64,000 nt of DNA from an uncultured Luminiphilus sp. (GTDB lineage: Bacteria; Pseudomonadota; Gammaproteobacteria; Pseudomonadales; Halieaceae): NCBI GenBank assembly GCA_943787485.1, contig CALSMP010000004.1:248001-312000 (forward strand), read 5' to 3'. This document shows, piece after piece, positions 17,389 through 24,856 of this stretch (positions are counted from its first letter, which is position 1; the number at the start of each line of letters is the position of its first letter). Under the pieces are notes generated by a model. That model saw only the letters and a list, made by a program, of their open reading frames with translations. It ran no database searches and was not told the DNA's origin. The position numbers were made by a program, and so were the translations under genes.

Positions 17389-18243
17389 ATTGAAAACTAC
17401 TATCGGGGACGGTTTGCTCCCTCCCCGACCGGCCCTTTACACATGGGGTCTTTGGTTGCGGCACTCGCCAGCTTTCTTGATGCAAAAGCAAACGAGGGCG
17501 CCTGGCTTGTTCGTATTGACGACATCGATCCCCCTCGTGAAGTGGCGGGGGCCAAAGCGCAAATCCTTGCAACCCTCCATGCCCATGGCATGTCGGGGGA
17601 TGAGGAGCTCATCCTGCAAAGCAGCCATCATGCTGCCTATGAGACAGCGCTTGAAAAGCTCTGGCAGCAGGGTCTTCTCTTCGTTTGTTCATGCACCCGT
17701 GCCACCCTTGGTCCAACAGGGTGCTGCATACGAGATTGCCGCGACCAAGCCCGACCACAGACGGTGGAGGGGAGCTTGCGTATTCATGTTCCCACGGGGA
17801 CTCATATTGAATTTACTGATCTCGTGCTGGGGCCTCAGAATGTGGATCTAGCCTCTCAACTCAGTAATTTTATTGTTCGACGACGTGATGGGCTTTACGC
17901 CTATCAACTTGCCGCAGCGGTCGACGACTTTTCCCCCCACATCACTCACGTTATTAGAGGCGCCGACCTACTAGAATCAACGCCGCGCCAGATGTTCTTG
18001 CGACGGATGTTGGCATTGCCCGACCCTCTCTATGGGCATACACCGGTCTTGACCGACGCACTCGGAACGAAGCTCAGCAAGCAAACTGGCGCGGCGCCCG
18101 TCAACAACCGGTTAGCGCTCGACAACCTCCGGTTCGCGCTCGCTTTTTTAGGCCAGCCGAAGCCCGATAGCCACGTTAGCAATGTGCCCGACCTGCTGAG
18201 ATCGGCTGTCGCCAACTGGCGGCGCGCGTGCCTGCCCAAGTAA
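17389..18243 (+). CDS. gluQ: Glutamyl-Q tRNA(Asp) synthetase
   Basis: GluQ charges glutamate onto queuosine at the wobble base of tRNA-Asp. The HIGH-like motif FAPSPTGPLHMGSL is at the N-terminus, the class I fold continues with VRIDDIDPPRE, and the KMSKS-like loop is TKLSKQTG. CSCTR and CCIRDC supply cysteines of the zinc site. There is no tRNA-binding domain, as usual. The protein clearly starts before the ATG at 17443 (YYRGRFAPSPTGP precedes it). The only start-like codon in frame there is ATT at 17389, since no ATG, GTG or TTG occurs between it and the dksA stop. Either ATT is used or a start base is miscalled. Confidence 0.88.
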   Translation: MENYYRGRFAPSPTGPLHMGSLVAALASFLDAKANEGAWLVRIDDIDPPREVAGAKAQILATLHAHGMSGDEELILQSSHHAAYETALEKLWQQGLLFVCSCTRATLGPTGCCIRDCRDQARPQTVEGSLRIHVPTGTHIEFTDLVLGPQNVDLASQLSNFIVRRRDGLYAYQLAAAVDDFSPHITHVIRGADLLESTPRQMFLRRMLALPDPLYGHTPVLTDALGTKLSKQTGAAPVNNRLALDNLRFALAFLGQPKPDSHVSNVPDLLRSAVANWRRACLPK

Positions 18244-18258
18244 CAATATTGCCGTTTT

Positions 18259-18304
18259 TGTTACTGTTACTTTTAAGTTAACGTGCTAGTGTAGAAAAGT
18301 AACA
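18259..18304 (+). promoter_or_regulatory. TGTTAC/GTAACA half-sites upstream of cbrB
   Basis: TGTTAC occurs twice in tandem (18259-18264 and 18265-18270) and GTAACA at 18299-18304, in the 94-base gap between gluQ and cbrB. The same half-sites occur after cbrB in front of the sRNA promoter. As I recall, published CbrB sites in Pseudomonas are inverted TGTTAC/GTAACA pairs. The spacing here (28 bases) is wider than the roughly 14 I remember. Autoregulation is the inference. Confidence 0.5.
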
Positions 18305-18337
18305 AAATGACGCGAACATCCTCAGGGAAAAGCGAGC

Positions 18338-19738
18338 ATGCCCCACATTCTTCTTGTCGATGATGAGCCCTCCCAACGACAGAGCTTTCGGAAAACGCTG
18401 GAAAGCCATGATTTCAAGGTCGCAGAAGCCACCAGTGTCCTAGAAGCAGAGGGTAAATTCTCTCTGTCCGACTTCGATTTAATTGTTACCGAGCTTAGGT
18501 TACCCGGGGTTGCGGGCAGTGACCTGATCAAGCTAGCAGAACCGGTCCCCGTCATCGTGATGACAAATTACGCCAGTCTGCGCTCGGCGATCGACTCGAT
18601 GAAGCTCGGGGCCGTTGATTATTTAGCCAAGCCCTGCTCTGCCGAAGATTTGCTGTCGGTGGTTCGGGCTGCCATCGCCGACTTCCCACGGATTGACAGT
18701 AAGGAATCGGAAAAAGTCGCAGGGGCGCAATCAATTTTTGAGGGGAATTGTGAGGCGCTTTTGCAACTGCAACGAAAGATTACCAAGGTTGCGGCCAGCG
18801 AGATGACCGTTCTCATTAACGGTGAGACAGGCACCGGCAAAGAGATAGCGGCCAAACAAGTTCACAGCTTAAGCGCTAGGCGGGATAAACCAATGGTCGC
18901 CGTAAACTGCGCAGCGATTCCCGACACCCTGATCGAGTCAGAACTCTTCGGTTATGAGAAAGGGGCTTTTACCGGCGCGACCACCAGCCGCATCGGCCTG
19001 ATCGAAGCCGCTCACGGTGGCACGCTGTTTCTGGACGAAATTGGCGAGCTACCGCTGGCCGCCCAGGCACGTCTGCTGCGCTTTATTCAGGAAGGAGAGA
19101 TTCGGCGTATCGGTTCAGTAGCAACAAGACGGGTCAATGTTAGGTTAATCTGCGCCACCCACCGGGACTTGGCGACCCTAGCAAAGGACCAGGAGTTCCG
19201 CCAGGACCTGTACTATCGAATTAACGTCCTGCAGCTTGATATACCCCCCCTCCGAGACCGCGGGGAAGATATTCGCAGCATGATTCTGTGGTTTCTCGAG
19301 GCTGCAAACCGGCGCCTCCCCGGGCGAGAAAAGTCAATAAGTGAGCACACACTTACCGCAATGACCCGATATCGTTGGCCCGGTAACGTCAGGGAACTTG
19401 AGCATGCGATCGAGCGGGCCGTCATTATGGCCGAAGGATCTAACATAGAGACCGCGGATTTGGGTCTGGCCAGCGCGTCGACCCATGGGCAACGCGCGGC
19501 AGAACCTGCGCCCCAGGCCAATTCGCGAGTCCAAGCAATCAGCGCATCCACCGATGCTGAAGCCGAGCCCGAGCTGTCCCTAGAGGATTACTTTCAGCGC
19601 TTCGTCCTGGAGCACCAGGGCGCCATGAATGAGACAGAATTAGCGCAAAAGCTGGGTATTAGTCGAAAATGCCTATGGGAAAGACGCCAACGATTCAATC
19701 TGCCACGCCGCAAGCCTAGTCGACGCACAAGCGCCTGA
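18338..19738 (+). CDS. cbrB: CbrB-type sigma-54-dependent response regulator with Glu at the phosphoacceptor site
   Basis: The 466-residue protein has a receiver domain (1-120), a sigma-54 AAA+ domain (about 135-370) and a Fis-type helix-turn-helix (about 430-460, TELAQKLGISRKCLWERRQR). Walker A is GETGTGKE (162-169), the sigma-54 loop GAFTGA (209-214) and Walker B TLFLDEIGE. The receiver keeps the acidic pair D8-D9, T76 and K98, but the phosphorylated Asp is Glu 52 (VTELRLPG, codon 18491-18493). The segment NYASLRSAIDSMKLGAVDY is CbrB-like. Gene order gluQ-cbrB-(sRNA)-pcnB matches Pseudomonas except that cbrA is absent. CbrB activates crcZ and carbon/nitrogen catabolic genes there. Constitutive activity is inferred, not shown. 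Confidence 0.85.
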   Translation: MPHILLVDDEPSQRQSFRKTLESHDFKVAEATSVLEAEGKFSLSDFDLIVTELRLPGVAGSDLIKLAEPVPVIVMTNYASLRSAIDSMKLGAVDYLAKPCSAEDLLSVVRAAIADFPRIDSKESEKVAGAQSIFEGNCEALLQLQRKITKVAASEMTVLINGETGTGKEIAAKQVHSLSARRDKPMVAVNCAAIPDTLIESELFGYEKGAFTGATTSRIGLIEAAHGGTLFLDEIGELPLAAQARLLRFIQEGEIRRIGSVATRRVNVRLICATHRDLATLAKDQEFRQDLYYRINVLQLDIPPLRDRGEDIRSMILWFLEAANRRLPGREKSISEHTLTAMTRYRWPGNVRELEHAIERAVIMAEGSNIETADLGLASASTHGQRAAEPAPQANSRVQAISASTDAEAEPELSLEDYFQRFVLEHQGAMNETELAQKLGISRKCLWERRQRFNLPRRKPSRRTSA

Positions 19739-19762
19739 ACCTCTGGGTTTGCGTAGAAAAAC

Positions 19763-19789
19763 GTAACAGTGGAGTGTTAAAAAGTAACA
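19763..19789 (+). promoter_or_regulatory. Candidate CbrB upstream activating sites for the sRNA
   Basis: GTAACA (19763-19768), TGTTAA (19775-19780) and GTAACA (19784-19789) sit about 80-100 bases before the sigma-54 promoter, a usual enhancer distance. The flank GTAGAAAA before the first site is shared with the cbrB upstream region (18291-18298). Confidence 0.55.
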
Positions 19790-19862
19790 TAACCTGGGGC
19801 GAACCAAGCCAAACAAAGGCTGGTCAGCCCTTAACCTACTGTTTTAAATAGAAAACTTATTG

Positions 19863-19879
19863 TTGGCACGTGACCTGCA
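19863..19879 (+). promoter_or_regulatory. Sigma-54 (-24/-12) promoter
   Basis: TTGGCACGTGACCTGCA matches the RpoN consensus TTGGCACG-N4-TTGCW at all but one position, with invariant GG (19865-19866) and GC (19877-19878) separated by exactly ten bases. Transcription would start near 19890. It lies just downstream of a gene for a sigma-54 activator. Confidence 0.8.
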
Positions 19880-19889
19880 AATCATCGGG

Positions 19890-19979
19890 TAGAGCCGAAA
19901 TAACAATAAATGGCCCAAGAACAATAAAAAACGCAAACGGACCTGGATGGGGAAGGAGACTTCCCCATGTTTGTTTTTA
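19890..19979 (+). ncRNA. crcZ: Candidate CrcZ-like small RNA (about 90 nt)
   Basis: A predicted transcript runs from the sigma-54 promoter to a strong terminator, with no coding frame of note. It contains two A-rich AAN repeats, AATAACAATAAA (19899-19910) and AAGAACAATAAAAAAC (19917-19932). These fit the CA motif that Hfq and Crc bind in Pseudomonas CrcZ, the RNA that lifts catabolite repression by sequestering them. The locus lies between cbrB and pcnB, the same place as crcZ. P. aeruginosa CrcZ is about 400 nt with more motifs, so this would be a miniature form. Boundaries are predictions and homology is positional and motif-based, not by alignment. Confidence 0.65.
19947..19978 (+). terminator. 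Rho-independent terminator of the sRNA
   Basis: A perfect 9-bp stem, ATGGGGAAG (19947-19955) and CTTCCCCAT (19960-19968), closes a GAGA tetraloop and is followed by a T-rich run with a single G (19970-19978). It would also isolate pcnB from upstream transcription. Confidence 0.88.
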
Positions 19980-20071
19980 GTTCCTCCTTTTGACTAATCC
20001 CATCCTAAAGCACACGTTAACCGCCGGAGATAGTACACTCCGCGACTACCACTTTTTCTTGAGGGCACCCC

Positions 20072-21352
20072 TTGCAAGCCATCCCCAAGGCGGAACATGG
20101 CATTGACCCGGCGTTGGTTAGCCCTGCCGCAGTCCGGATTGTCCACAAGCTTTGCGAGGCAGGCTTCGAGGCCTATATTGTCGGCGGTGCCGTCAGAGAT
20201 CTGCTCCTCGGTGCCCACCCCAAAGACTTCGACGTCGCGACCAATGCAACGCCCGAACAGGTCAAAGGCCTGTTCCGCAGCGCAAGGATCATCGGCCGTC
20301 GCTTTCAGATAGTTCACGTGCGTGATGGCCGCGAGGTAATAGAGGTCACCACCTACCGCGGGCATCACGGTAGCGAGGGAGCGCAACCCGCCACGAGCAA
20401 GCAGTCTGATAAGGGGCTGCTTCTTAGAGACAATGTCTACGGCACCCTCGAGGAGGATGCGGCGAGACGAGACCTCACAATTAACGCCATGTATTACGAC
20501 CCCGAGCGAGAGGTCGTGTTGGATCAGCTCGCGGGAACCGAGGATTTACAGGCCCGATTGGTGCGCGTTATTGGAGATCCATGGGCTCGATATCGCGAGG
20601 ATCCTGTCCGCATGCTGCGGGTTGCGCGCTTCGCCGCAAAACTTCAGTTCGACCTTGAGCCCACGACAGAAGAGGCCATCGCTGACTGCGCCCCGCTTTT
20701 AAGAGAAATCCCTCCTGCTCGCCTGTTCGATGAGTTTTTGAAGCTGTTTATGGCGGGCTTCGGTAAACCTACCTTCCTTCTACTCCTGCAGCACGACCTG
20801 CTGTCCTGCCTCTGCCCCGCCGCTACCGAATCGATCAACGCTCAGACCAGCCACAGACACCTCGTCTCGATGGCCATGGGCAACACTGATCAACGGGTAA
20901 AGGACGGGAGACCCGTCACCCCCGCTTTTCTGCTAGCGGCACTGCTCTGGCCGGCAGTGACCACACGGTCAGGTCAACTTTTGCAGGAGGGCATGCCCCC
21001 CGCTCAGGCTATCAACAGTGCTGGACAGCAGCTTACGGCCGAAACCTGCCAACACATGGCAATACCTAAGCGCTTTTCAATCCCCATGCGCGAAATCTGG
21101 GAGCTCCAGCCCAAATTGGAGCGCCAGCAAAAGCGGCGGGTGCCGGACATCCTGTCGGGTCGTCGCTTTCGAGCTGCCTATGACCTTCTTTTACTGCGAG
21201 ATCAGGCCGGGCCAGACCTCGAGCAGGCGGTGCAGTTCTGGACTGAGCAACAGCGACTTAATCCCGAACTCGTCGGTAGCGCACCGAGGACCGACGATGA
21301 GCGCCCAGCCTCTAAGCGCCGGCGGCCGCGTCGACGCAAGCCTGCACCGTGA
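20072..21352 (+). CDS. pcnB: Poly(A) polymerase I
   Basis: PcnB adds 3' poly(A) tails that promote RNA decay. The 426-residue protein has the nucleotidyltransferase signature VGGAVRDLLLGAHPKDFDVATN, the RRF region GRRFQIVHV, the DxD-like RRDLTINAMYYDP, and a basic C-terminus KRRRPRRRKP that fits RNA binding. TTG at 20072 follows GAGGG at good spacing, and no ATG gives the full N-terminus. The stop overlaps the GTG of folK (GTGA). Confidence 0.93.
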   Translation: MQAIPKAEHGIDPALVSPAAVRIVHKLCEAGFEAYIVGGAVRDLLLGAHPKDFDVATNATPEQVKGLFRSARIIGRRFQIVHVRDGREVIEVTTYRGHHGSEGAQPATSKQSDKGLLLRDNVYGTLEEDAARRDLTINAMYYDPEREVVLDQLAGTEDLQARLVRVIGDPWARYREDPVRMLRVARFAAKLQFDLEPTTEEAIADCAPLLREIPPARLFDEFLKLFMAGFGKPTFLLLLQHDLLSCLCPAATESINAQTSHRHLVSMAMGNTDQRVKDGRPVTPAFLLAALLWPAVTTRSGQLLQEGMPPAQAINSAGQQLTAETCQHMAIPKRFSIPMREIWELQPKLERQQKRRVPDILSGRRFRAAYDLLLLRDQAGPDLEQAVQFWTEQQRLNPELVGSAPRTDDERPASKRRRPRRRKPAP

Positions 21353-21876
21353 GGGACGCCTTCGTGGGGCTTGGCGCCAACATTGACCAACCGGCTGCCC
21401 AGCTGCAGGTTGCCTGCCAATACCTCAGGGAGATAGAGTCCTCCGCGCTCATCGGGCTATCGCGGATCTATCAATCCTCCCCCCTGGGGCCCCAGGATCA
21501 ACCTGACTTCTTCAATGCCTGTGCCCATTTGCAAACGACCCTGACCCCAGAAGCGCTACTGGAATCCCTCCAGCAGATCGAGCAGCGGATGGGCAAACGG
21601 CGGGTGCGCCATTGGGGAGAGCGATGCATTGACCTCGATTTGCTACTCTGCGCCGATCAGCGCCGCGACACTAAAGCCCTACAACTACCCCACCCTGGAG
21701 TTTACGATCGCGCCTTTGTTCTGCGCCCGCTCGCGGACCTGGTAGGCCTCGATTATGTAATGCCTAATGGGGACGATATTGCTACATTACTCGCTCAGAT
21801 AGGTGACCAGCAGGTAACCGTCACATCGATTAACCCAGACGCGGGGAGCCACTCTGGAACTATTGGTGAACAGTAA
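21349..21876 (+). CDS. folK: 2-amino-4-hydroxy-6-hydroxymethyldihydropteridine pyrophosphokinase
   Basis: FolK transfers pyrophosphate from ATP to the pterin, the step before dihydropteroate synthase (folP, at 41069-41956 here). The 175-residue protein has FVGLGANIDQPAAQL, YQSSPLGPQDQPDFFNA and the family signature GERCIDLDLLLCAD. The GTG start overlaps the pcnB stop and the 3' end overlaps the next gene. Confidence 0.94.
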   Translation: MRDAFVGLGANIDQPAAQLQVACQYLREIESSALIGLSRIYQSSPLGPQDQPDFFNACAHLQTTLTPEALLESLQQIEQRMGKRRVRHWGERCIDLDLLLCADQRRDTKALQLPHPGVYDRAFVLRPLADLVGLDYVMPNGDDIATLLAQIGDQQVTVTSINPDAGSHSGTIGEQ

Positions 21877-22561
21877 CGACGCGAACGGCGAGGGCCGCCT
21901 CGTTTTTGATTTGAAGGGCCGAAAGCCCCCGGGGTACATCGCGGTTGAAGGCCCGATCGGCGTGGGTAAAACGACCCTCGCAAAACGGCTGGCCGAGGTC
22001 TTCAACTACCAGATACTTCTGGAGGATGCACATGAAAATCCGTTTCTCGAGCGCTTTTATCAAAACAGGAAGCAAGCCGCGCTGGCTACCCAGCTGTTTT
22101 TCCTTTTCCAGCGCACCCAAAAAATTGGCGATCTTAAACAGCGGGATATTTTCGAGCCAGTTCGAGTTTCTGATTTTCTTATTGAAAAAGATCCGTTGTT
22201 TGCCCGTATCAACTTAGATGCCGACGAGTTCCAACTCTACGAGCGCGTCTACCAACAGCTCACCATTGATGCGCCGACACCCGACCTAGTGATTTATCTG
22301 CAGGCGAGCCCCGATCGGCTTTTAGACCGAATAGAACGAAGGGGTATATCAAGTGAGCGCCAAATTAAAAAAGAGTACCTAGAGCAAATTAACGAGGTAT
22401 ACAGCGAGTTCTTTCTCTACTACGATGCGGCCCCTTTACTGATCGTAAACGCCAATGAAATTGATCTTTCCCGCGGAGACAGGGATTTTTTTCATTTGGT
22501 AGACTACTTACTCGATATAAAAAGTGGGCGTCACTATTTCAATCCCACGTTCTTCGGGTAA
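21866..22561 (+). CDS. Deoxynucleoside kinase family protein
   Basis: The P-loop VEGPIGVGKTTLAKRLAE is near residue 30, with the dNK-type DR-like segment FEPVRVSDFLIEKD and the LID arginines DRIERRGISSERQIKKEYL. The family phosphorylates deoxynucleosides for salvage, and the preferred base is not predictable. It is inserted between folK and panB. In Pseudomonas those two are adjacent, but this kinase gene is common at this place in marine gammaproteobacteria, as I recall. Start is GTG 21866 or TTG 21863, both overlapping the folK end. Confidence 0.85.
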   Translation: MNSNDANGEGRLVFDLKGRKPPGYIAVEGPIGVGKTTLAKRLAEVFNYQILLEDAHENPFLERFYQNRKQAALATQLFFLFQRTQKIGDLKQRDIFEPVRVSDFLIEKDPLFARINLDADEFQLYERVYQQLTIDAPTPDLVIYLQASPDRLLDRIERRGISSERQIKKEYLEQINEVYSEFFLYYDAAPLLIVNANEIDLSRGDRDFFHLVDYLLDIKSGRHYFNPTFFG

Positions 22562-22610
22562 CCTAGCCAACCTGCTAACCGATTGATGCAAGGACGTTTG
22601 GACTGCTAGC

Positions 22611-23405
22611 ATGGATAAACGGGTAACAATCAGCACGCTCAACAAAATGAAGTCCGAGCGTGAGAAGTTTGTGATGATGACAGCGTACGACTCTACGTTC
22701 GCACGCCTCATCAGCGAAGCCGGCGCTGAGACAATTCTGGTCGGTGACTCTCTTGGCATGGTGCTCCAAGGACATGACAACACCATTCCGGTTGGCATCG
22801 ACGACATGGTTTATCACACCGCCTGCGTTTGCAGGGGTCGTCCTCACTCGTTGGTGGTTGCTGACTTACCTTTCATGAGTTACGACACCACCGAAAAGGC
22901 GCTGCAGTCGGGCATGTTGCTGATGCAAGCGGGGGCGCAGATGGTAAAGATGGAGGGCGGCGTCTGGCTCAGCGACAGCATTCATCAACTTGTTGAACGT
23001 GGCATCCCGGTGTGTGCGCACCTCGGTCTTACCCCTCAGTCGGTTAACGTATTTGGGGGCTATCGTGTACAGGGCAGGACGCCGAAAGAAGCCAAATCTA
23101 TCCTCGCGGATGCGGTTGAAATTCAAGATGCTGGCGCCAGCCTGTTGGTGCTCGAATGCATTCCGGCCGACCTCGCCGCTGACATCAGCTCCAAACTCGA
23201 TATTCCTGTTATTGGCATTGGTGCTGGCGCTGGCACGGACGCCCAAGTACTGGTGTTGCACGACATGCTCGGCCTCACCGAAAACCCGCCGAAGTTTGTA
23301 GAAAACTTCATGACCGGCTCAGAAACGGTACAGGGTGCACTCGCCGCTTTTGTAGAAGCTGTGAAGACCGGCGCGTATCCCCGAGAAGAACACACTTACT
23401 CCTGA
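22611..23405 (+). CDS. panB: 3-methyl-2-oxobutanoate hydroxymethyltransferase
   Basis: PanB makes ketopantoate, the first committed step of pantothenate synthesis. The 264-residue protein has MMTAYDSTFARLISEAGAE, the metal site VGDSLGMVLQGHD, KMEGGVWL and ECIPADLA with the catalytic Glu. panC follows after 15 bases. Confidence 0.96.
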   Translation: MDKRVTISTLNKMKSEREKFVMMTAYDSTFARLISEAGAETILVGDSLGMVLQGHDNTIPVGIDDMVYHTACVCRGRPHSLVVADLPFMSYDTTEKALQSGMLLMQAGAQMVKMEGGVWLSDSIHQLVERGIPVCAHLGLTPQSVNVFGGYRVQGRTPKEAKSILADAVEIQDAGASLLVLECIPADLAADISSKLDIPVIGIGAGAGTDAQVLVLHDMLGLTENPPKFVENFMTGSETVQGALAAFVEAVKTGAYPREEHTYS

Positions 23406-23420
23406 AGGCAATGTCCAGTT

Positions 23421-24272
23421 ATGGATACCTTTGATCAGTCCGATGGTCTCCGTGAGCACCTCCACAGCGAAAGGGCCCTAGGAAAACGGGTAGGCTTTGT
23501 TCCCACCATGGGCGGCTTACACGAAGGCCACCTAGCCCTCGTGCAACACGCATTAAGCTTGACCGACACTGTTGTGGTTTCAATCTTTGTTAACCCGCTC
23601 CAGTTCGGGGCCAACGAAGATCTCGATGCCTATCCCAGAAGACTCGCAGCCGACCTCACCTTGTTGGAGGAGGCCGGGGCACACGCGGTATTTACACCAT
23701 CCTCGGACGTTATGTATCCAGACGGCTTAGCGGCACAAACCAAAGTTCTGGTTCCTGAGCTCACTAACGTACTGTGTGGCGCTTCGAGGCCCGGTCACTT
23801 TGACGGCGTCTCCACCGTCGTGTGCAAACTTTTTAATATGGTGGCGCCAGATATCGCAGTTTTTGGACAGAAAGACCTGCAACAGCTTTTGATTATCCGG
23901 CGAATGGTTGCTGACCTTGCCCTTCCCATTGTGGTCGTGGGGCACCCAACAACGCGTGATACCGACGGCCTGGCCATGAGCTCCCGTAATACCTACCTAG
24001 ACGATGTTCAGAGGGCAATCGCGCCACTTCTCTTTCAAACCCTTTCCGAGATAGCTACGGCGGTAAGAGACGGTTCTCGCGAATACGTCGCCCTTGAAAA
24101 ACGCGCTTTATCAACTTTAGAAGGCGCCGGCTTCGATCCGGACTACGTAGAAATCCGACGTCCATATGACTTGGCTAAAGCCACCGCAACGGACAAAGAA
24201 GTCGCCATCTTTGGCGCAGCCCGCCTAGGCGAAACCCGGTTGATTGACAATGTTGTGGTTGCTGCCGGCTAG
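23421..24272 (+). CDS. panC: Pantothenate synthetase
   Basis: PanC ligates pantoate and beta-alanine using ATP. The 283-residue protein has the HIGH-like FVPTMGGLHEGHLALV, the substrate motif FVNPLQFGANEDLDAYPR, FGQKDLQQLLIIRRM and the KMSKS-like LAMSSRNTYLD. It completes the panBC operon and overlaps the convergent unknown gene by 4 bases. Confidence 0.96.
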   Translation: MDTFDQSDGLREHLHSERALGKRVGFVPTMGGLHEGHLALVQHALSLTDTVVVSIFVNPLQFGANEDLDAYPRRLAADLTLLEEAGAHAVFTPSSDVMYPDGLAAQTKVLVPELTNVLCGASRPGHFDGVSTVVCKLFNMVAPDIAVFGQKDLQQLLIIRRMVADLALPIVVVGHPTTRDTDGLAMSSRNTYLDDVQRAIAPLLFQTLSEIATAVRDGSREYVALEKRALSTLEGAGFDPDYVEIRRPYDLAKATATDKEVAIFGAARLGETRLIDNVVVAAG

Positions 24273-24736
24273 TCGCCGGCTCTCAAAAAAATCAGCGAGG
24301 CCTCCCCAAACCACGTAGATTCCCCGATGACGGCAACAATCCGAAGTCGGTCCTCCACATCGGGCATGCCCCCGAACTCAAACACCCACCTGTCCCTGGT
24401 CTCGGCATCAACAGGGGACGCAACATCAGGTTGCTGGTTACCTGAAGAAGCCAAGCCCACCAACACATAATCTAGGGGCTGTGAAGAGCGCAGCCTCAGC
24501 TGACCCGCTGGCGTAATGCTAAAAGCAACTTTGAAGTCTTGGTTGTATAAACCACATTGCCCCCCAGCCTCACTGCAGGTGGGAAGTTCCATCAGAGCAA
24601 AAGAACTGACGCCCTCCACCCCTTCTGGGCTCTGTGCATCCACCTCGCTAGGAAAACTCAGAAAAATCATGAGCATGACTGCTATCAGTGGCGCCGTTGC
24701 AATCAACCATACCGTTCGCGGACTTTGCATTTCCAA
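24269..24736 (-). CDS. Exported or membrane-anchored protein of unknown function
   Basis: The 155-residue product has one N-terminal hydrophobic helix (VWLIATAPLIAVMLMIFLSF) and an extracytoplasmic domain with two cysteines (PTCSEAGGQCG) that could form a disulfide. The C-terminal part looks beta-rich, with SSQPLDYVLVGLASSG and RLRIVAVIGESTWFGEASL. I do not recognise the family. The start may be the second Met at 24730. It lies between panC and the symporter genes. Confidence 0.6.
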   Translation of the reverse strand: MEMQSPRTVWLIATAPLIAVMLMIFLSFPSEVDAQSPEGVEGVSSFALMELPTCSEAGGQCGLYNQDFKVAFSITPAGQLRLRSSQPLDYVLVGLASSGNQQPDVASPVDAETRDRWVFEFGGMPDVEDRLRIVAVIGESTWFGEASLIFLRAGD

Positions 24737-24856
24737 ATTTCCTCTGCGTAATTTACAGCCGCTTCAAAGCAGCACATTAATCTCTCTACTGAGTACAGTA
24801 GACCTCAACATCATAGCGCCCTCTCGCTAGAGTTAACTCCTACACTAGATCAAACG

